NCBI GenBank assembly: GCA_902803675.1
Contig: CADCQZ010000098.1
Span: 1-5,382 of the forward strand
Origin: an uncultured Eubacteriales bacterium
GTDB lineage: Bacteria > Bacillota_A > Clostridia > Christensenellales > Aristaeellaceae
Direction: 5' to 3'
DNA length: 5,382 nucleotides
The notes beneath the pieces were generated by a model. The model was not told the DNA's origin. It did not search any database and saw nothing but the letters and a program-made list of their open reading frames with translations. The position numbers and the translations under genes were made by a program. Of the stretch, positions 5,359-5,382 are shown piece after piece. The first letter of the stretch is position 1; each line of letters begins with the position of its first letter.

Positions 5359-5382
5359 TCATATTTTGAACAGCAGCAGTCA

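Larger units (their letters stand above)
5215..5382. other. Gene-free stretch with three terminator-like hairpins
   Basis: No reading frame with a ribosome binding site is visible here. The stretch holds the three hairpins listed separately, which suggests that a minus-strand gene or operon to the right of the window converges on the plus-strand operon. Confidence 0.6.

Overview
The window looks like chromosomal DNA of a fairly GC-rich Clostridia-type Firmicute, such as a gut or rumen anaerobe. This is inferred from the strong GGAGG-type ribosome binding sites, TATAAT promoters with a TG extension, and a sugar-type ABC importer of the LplC/YtcQ (Firmicutes) type encoded without its own ATPase. 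No rRNA, tRNA, CRISPR array, insertion sequence or phage gene is visible. The genus cannot be fixed from the sequence.

Layout. (1) Positions 2-2245, plus strand: the 3' end of a carbohydrate ABC transporter operon, with a permease lacking its N-terminus followed by a 531-residue extracellular solute-binding protein. A G/C-rich hairpin at 2269-2292 closes it. (2) Positions 2336-3925, minus strand: a two-gene unit with a small secreted cysteine-containing protein of unknown function (3392-3925) followed by a serine hydrolase of the beta-lactamase/class C PBP fold (2336-3361). This unit converges on the ABC operon, and both share the 2269-2292 terminator. (3) Positions 3926-4107: a divergent control region with two back-to-back sigma-A type promoters, both with TG-extended -10 boxes. 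(4) Positions 4108-5214, plus strand: a tight three-gene operon of a 64-residue charged protein, a 78-residue protein with a CDGC motif and a 224-residue polytopic membrane protein. (5) Positions 5215-5382: no gene, but three hairpins that look like terminators facing both directions.

How the genes work together. The permease and binding protein form one importer for an unknown, probably carbohydrate, ligand. They would need a second permease encoded upstream, outside the window, and probably a shared ATPase encoded elsewhere. The secreted protein and hydrolase are probably co-transcribed and might act on a cell-wall or ester/amide substrate, but nothing in the sequence ties them to the transporter. 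The three-gene plus-strand operon is the least explained part of the window and the best candidate for an undescribed system: its genes overlap or abut, each has a near-consensus ribosome binding site, and I recognise none of the three products by function.
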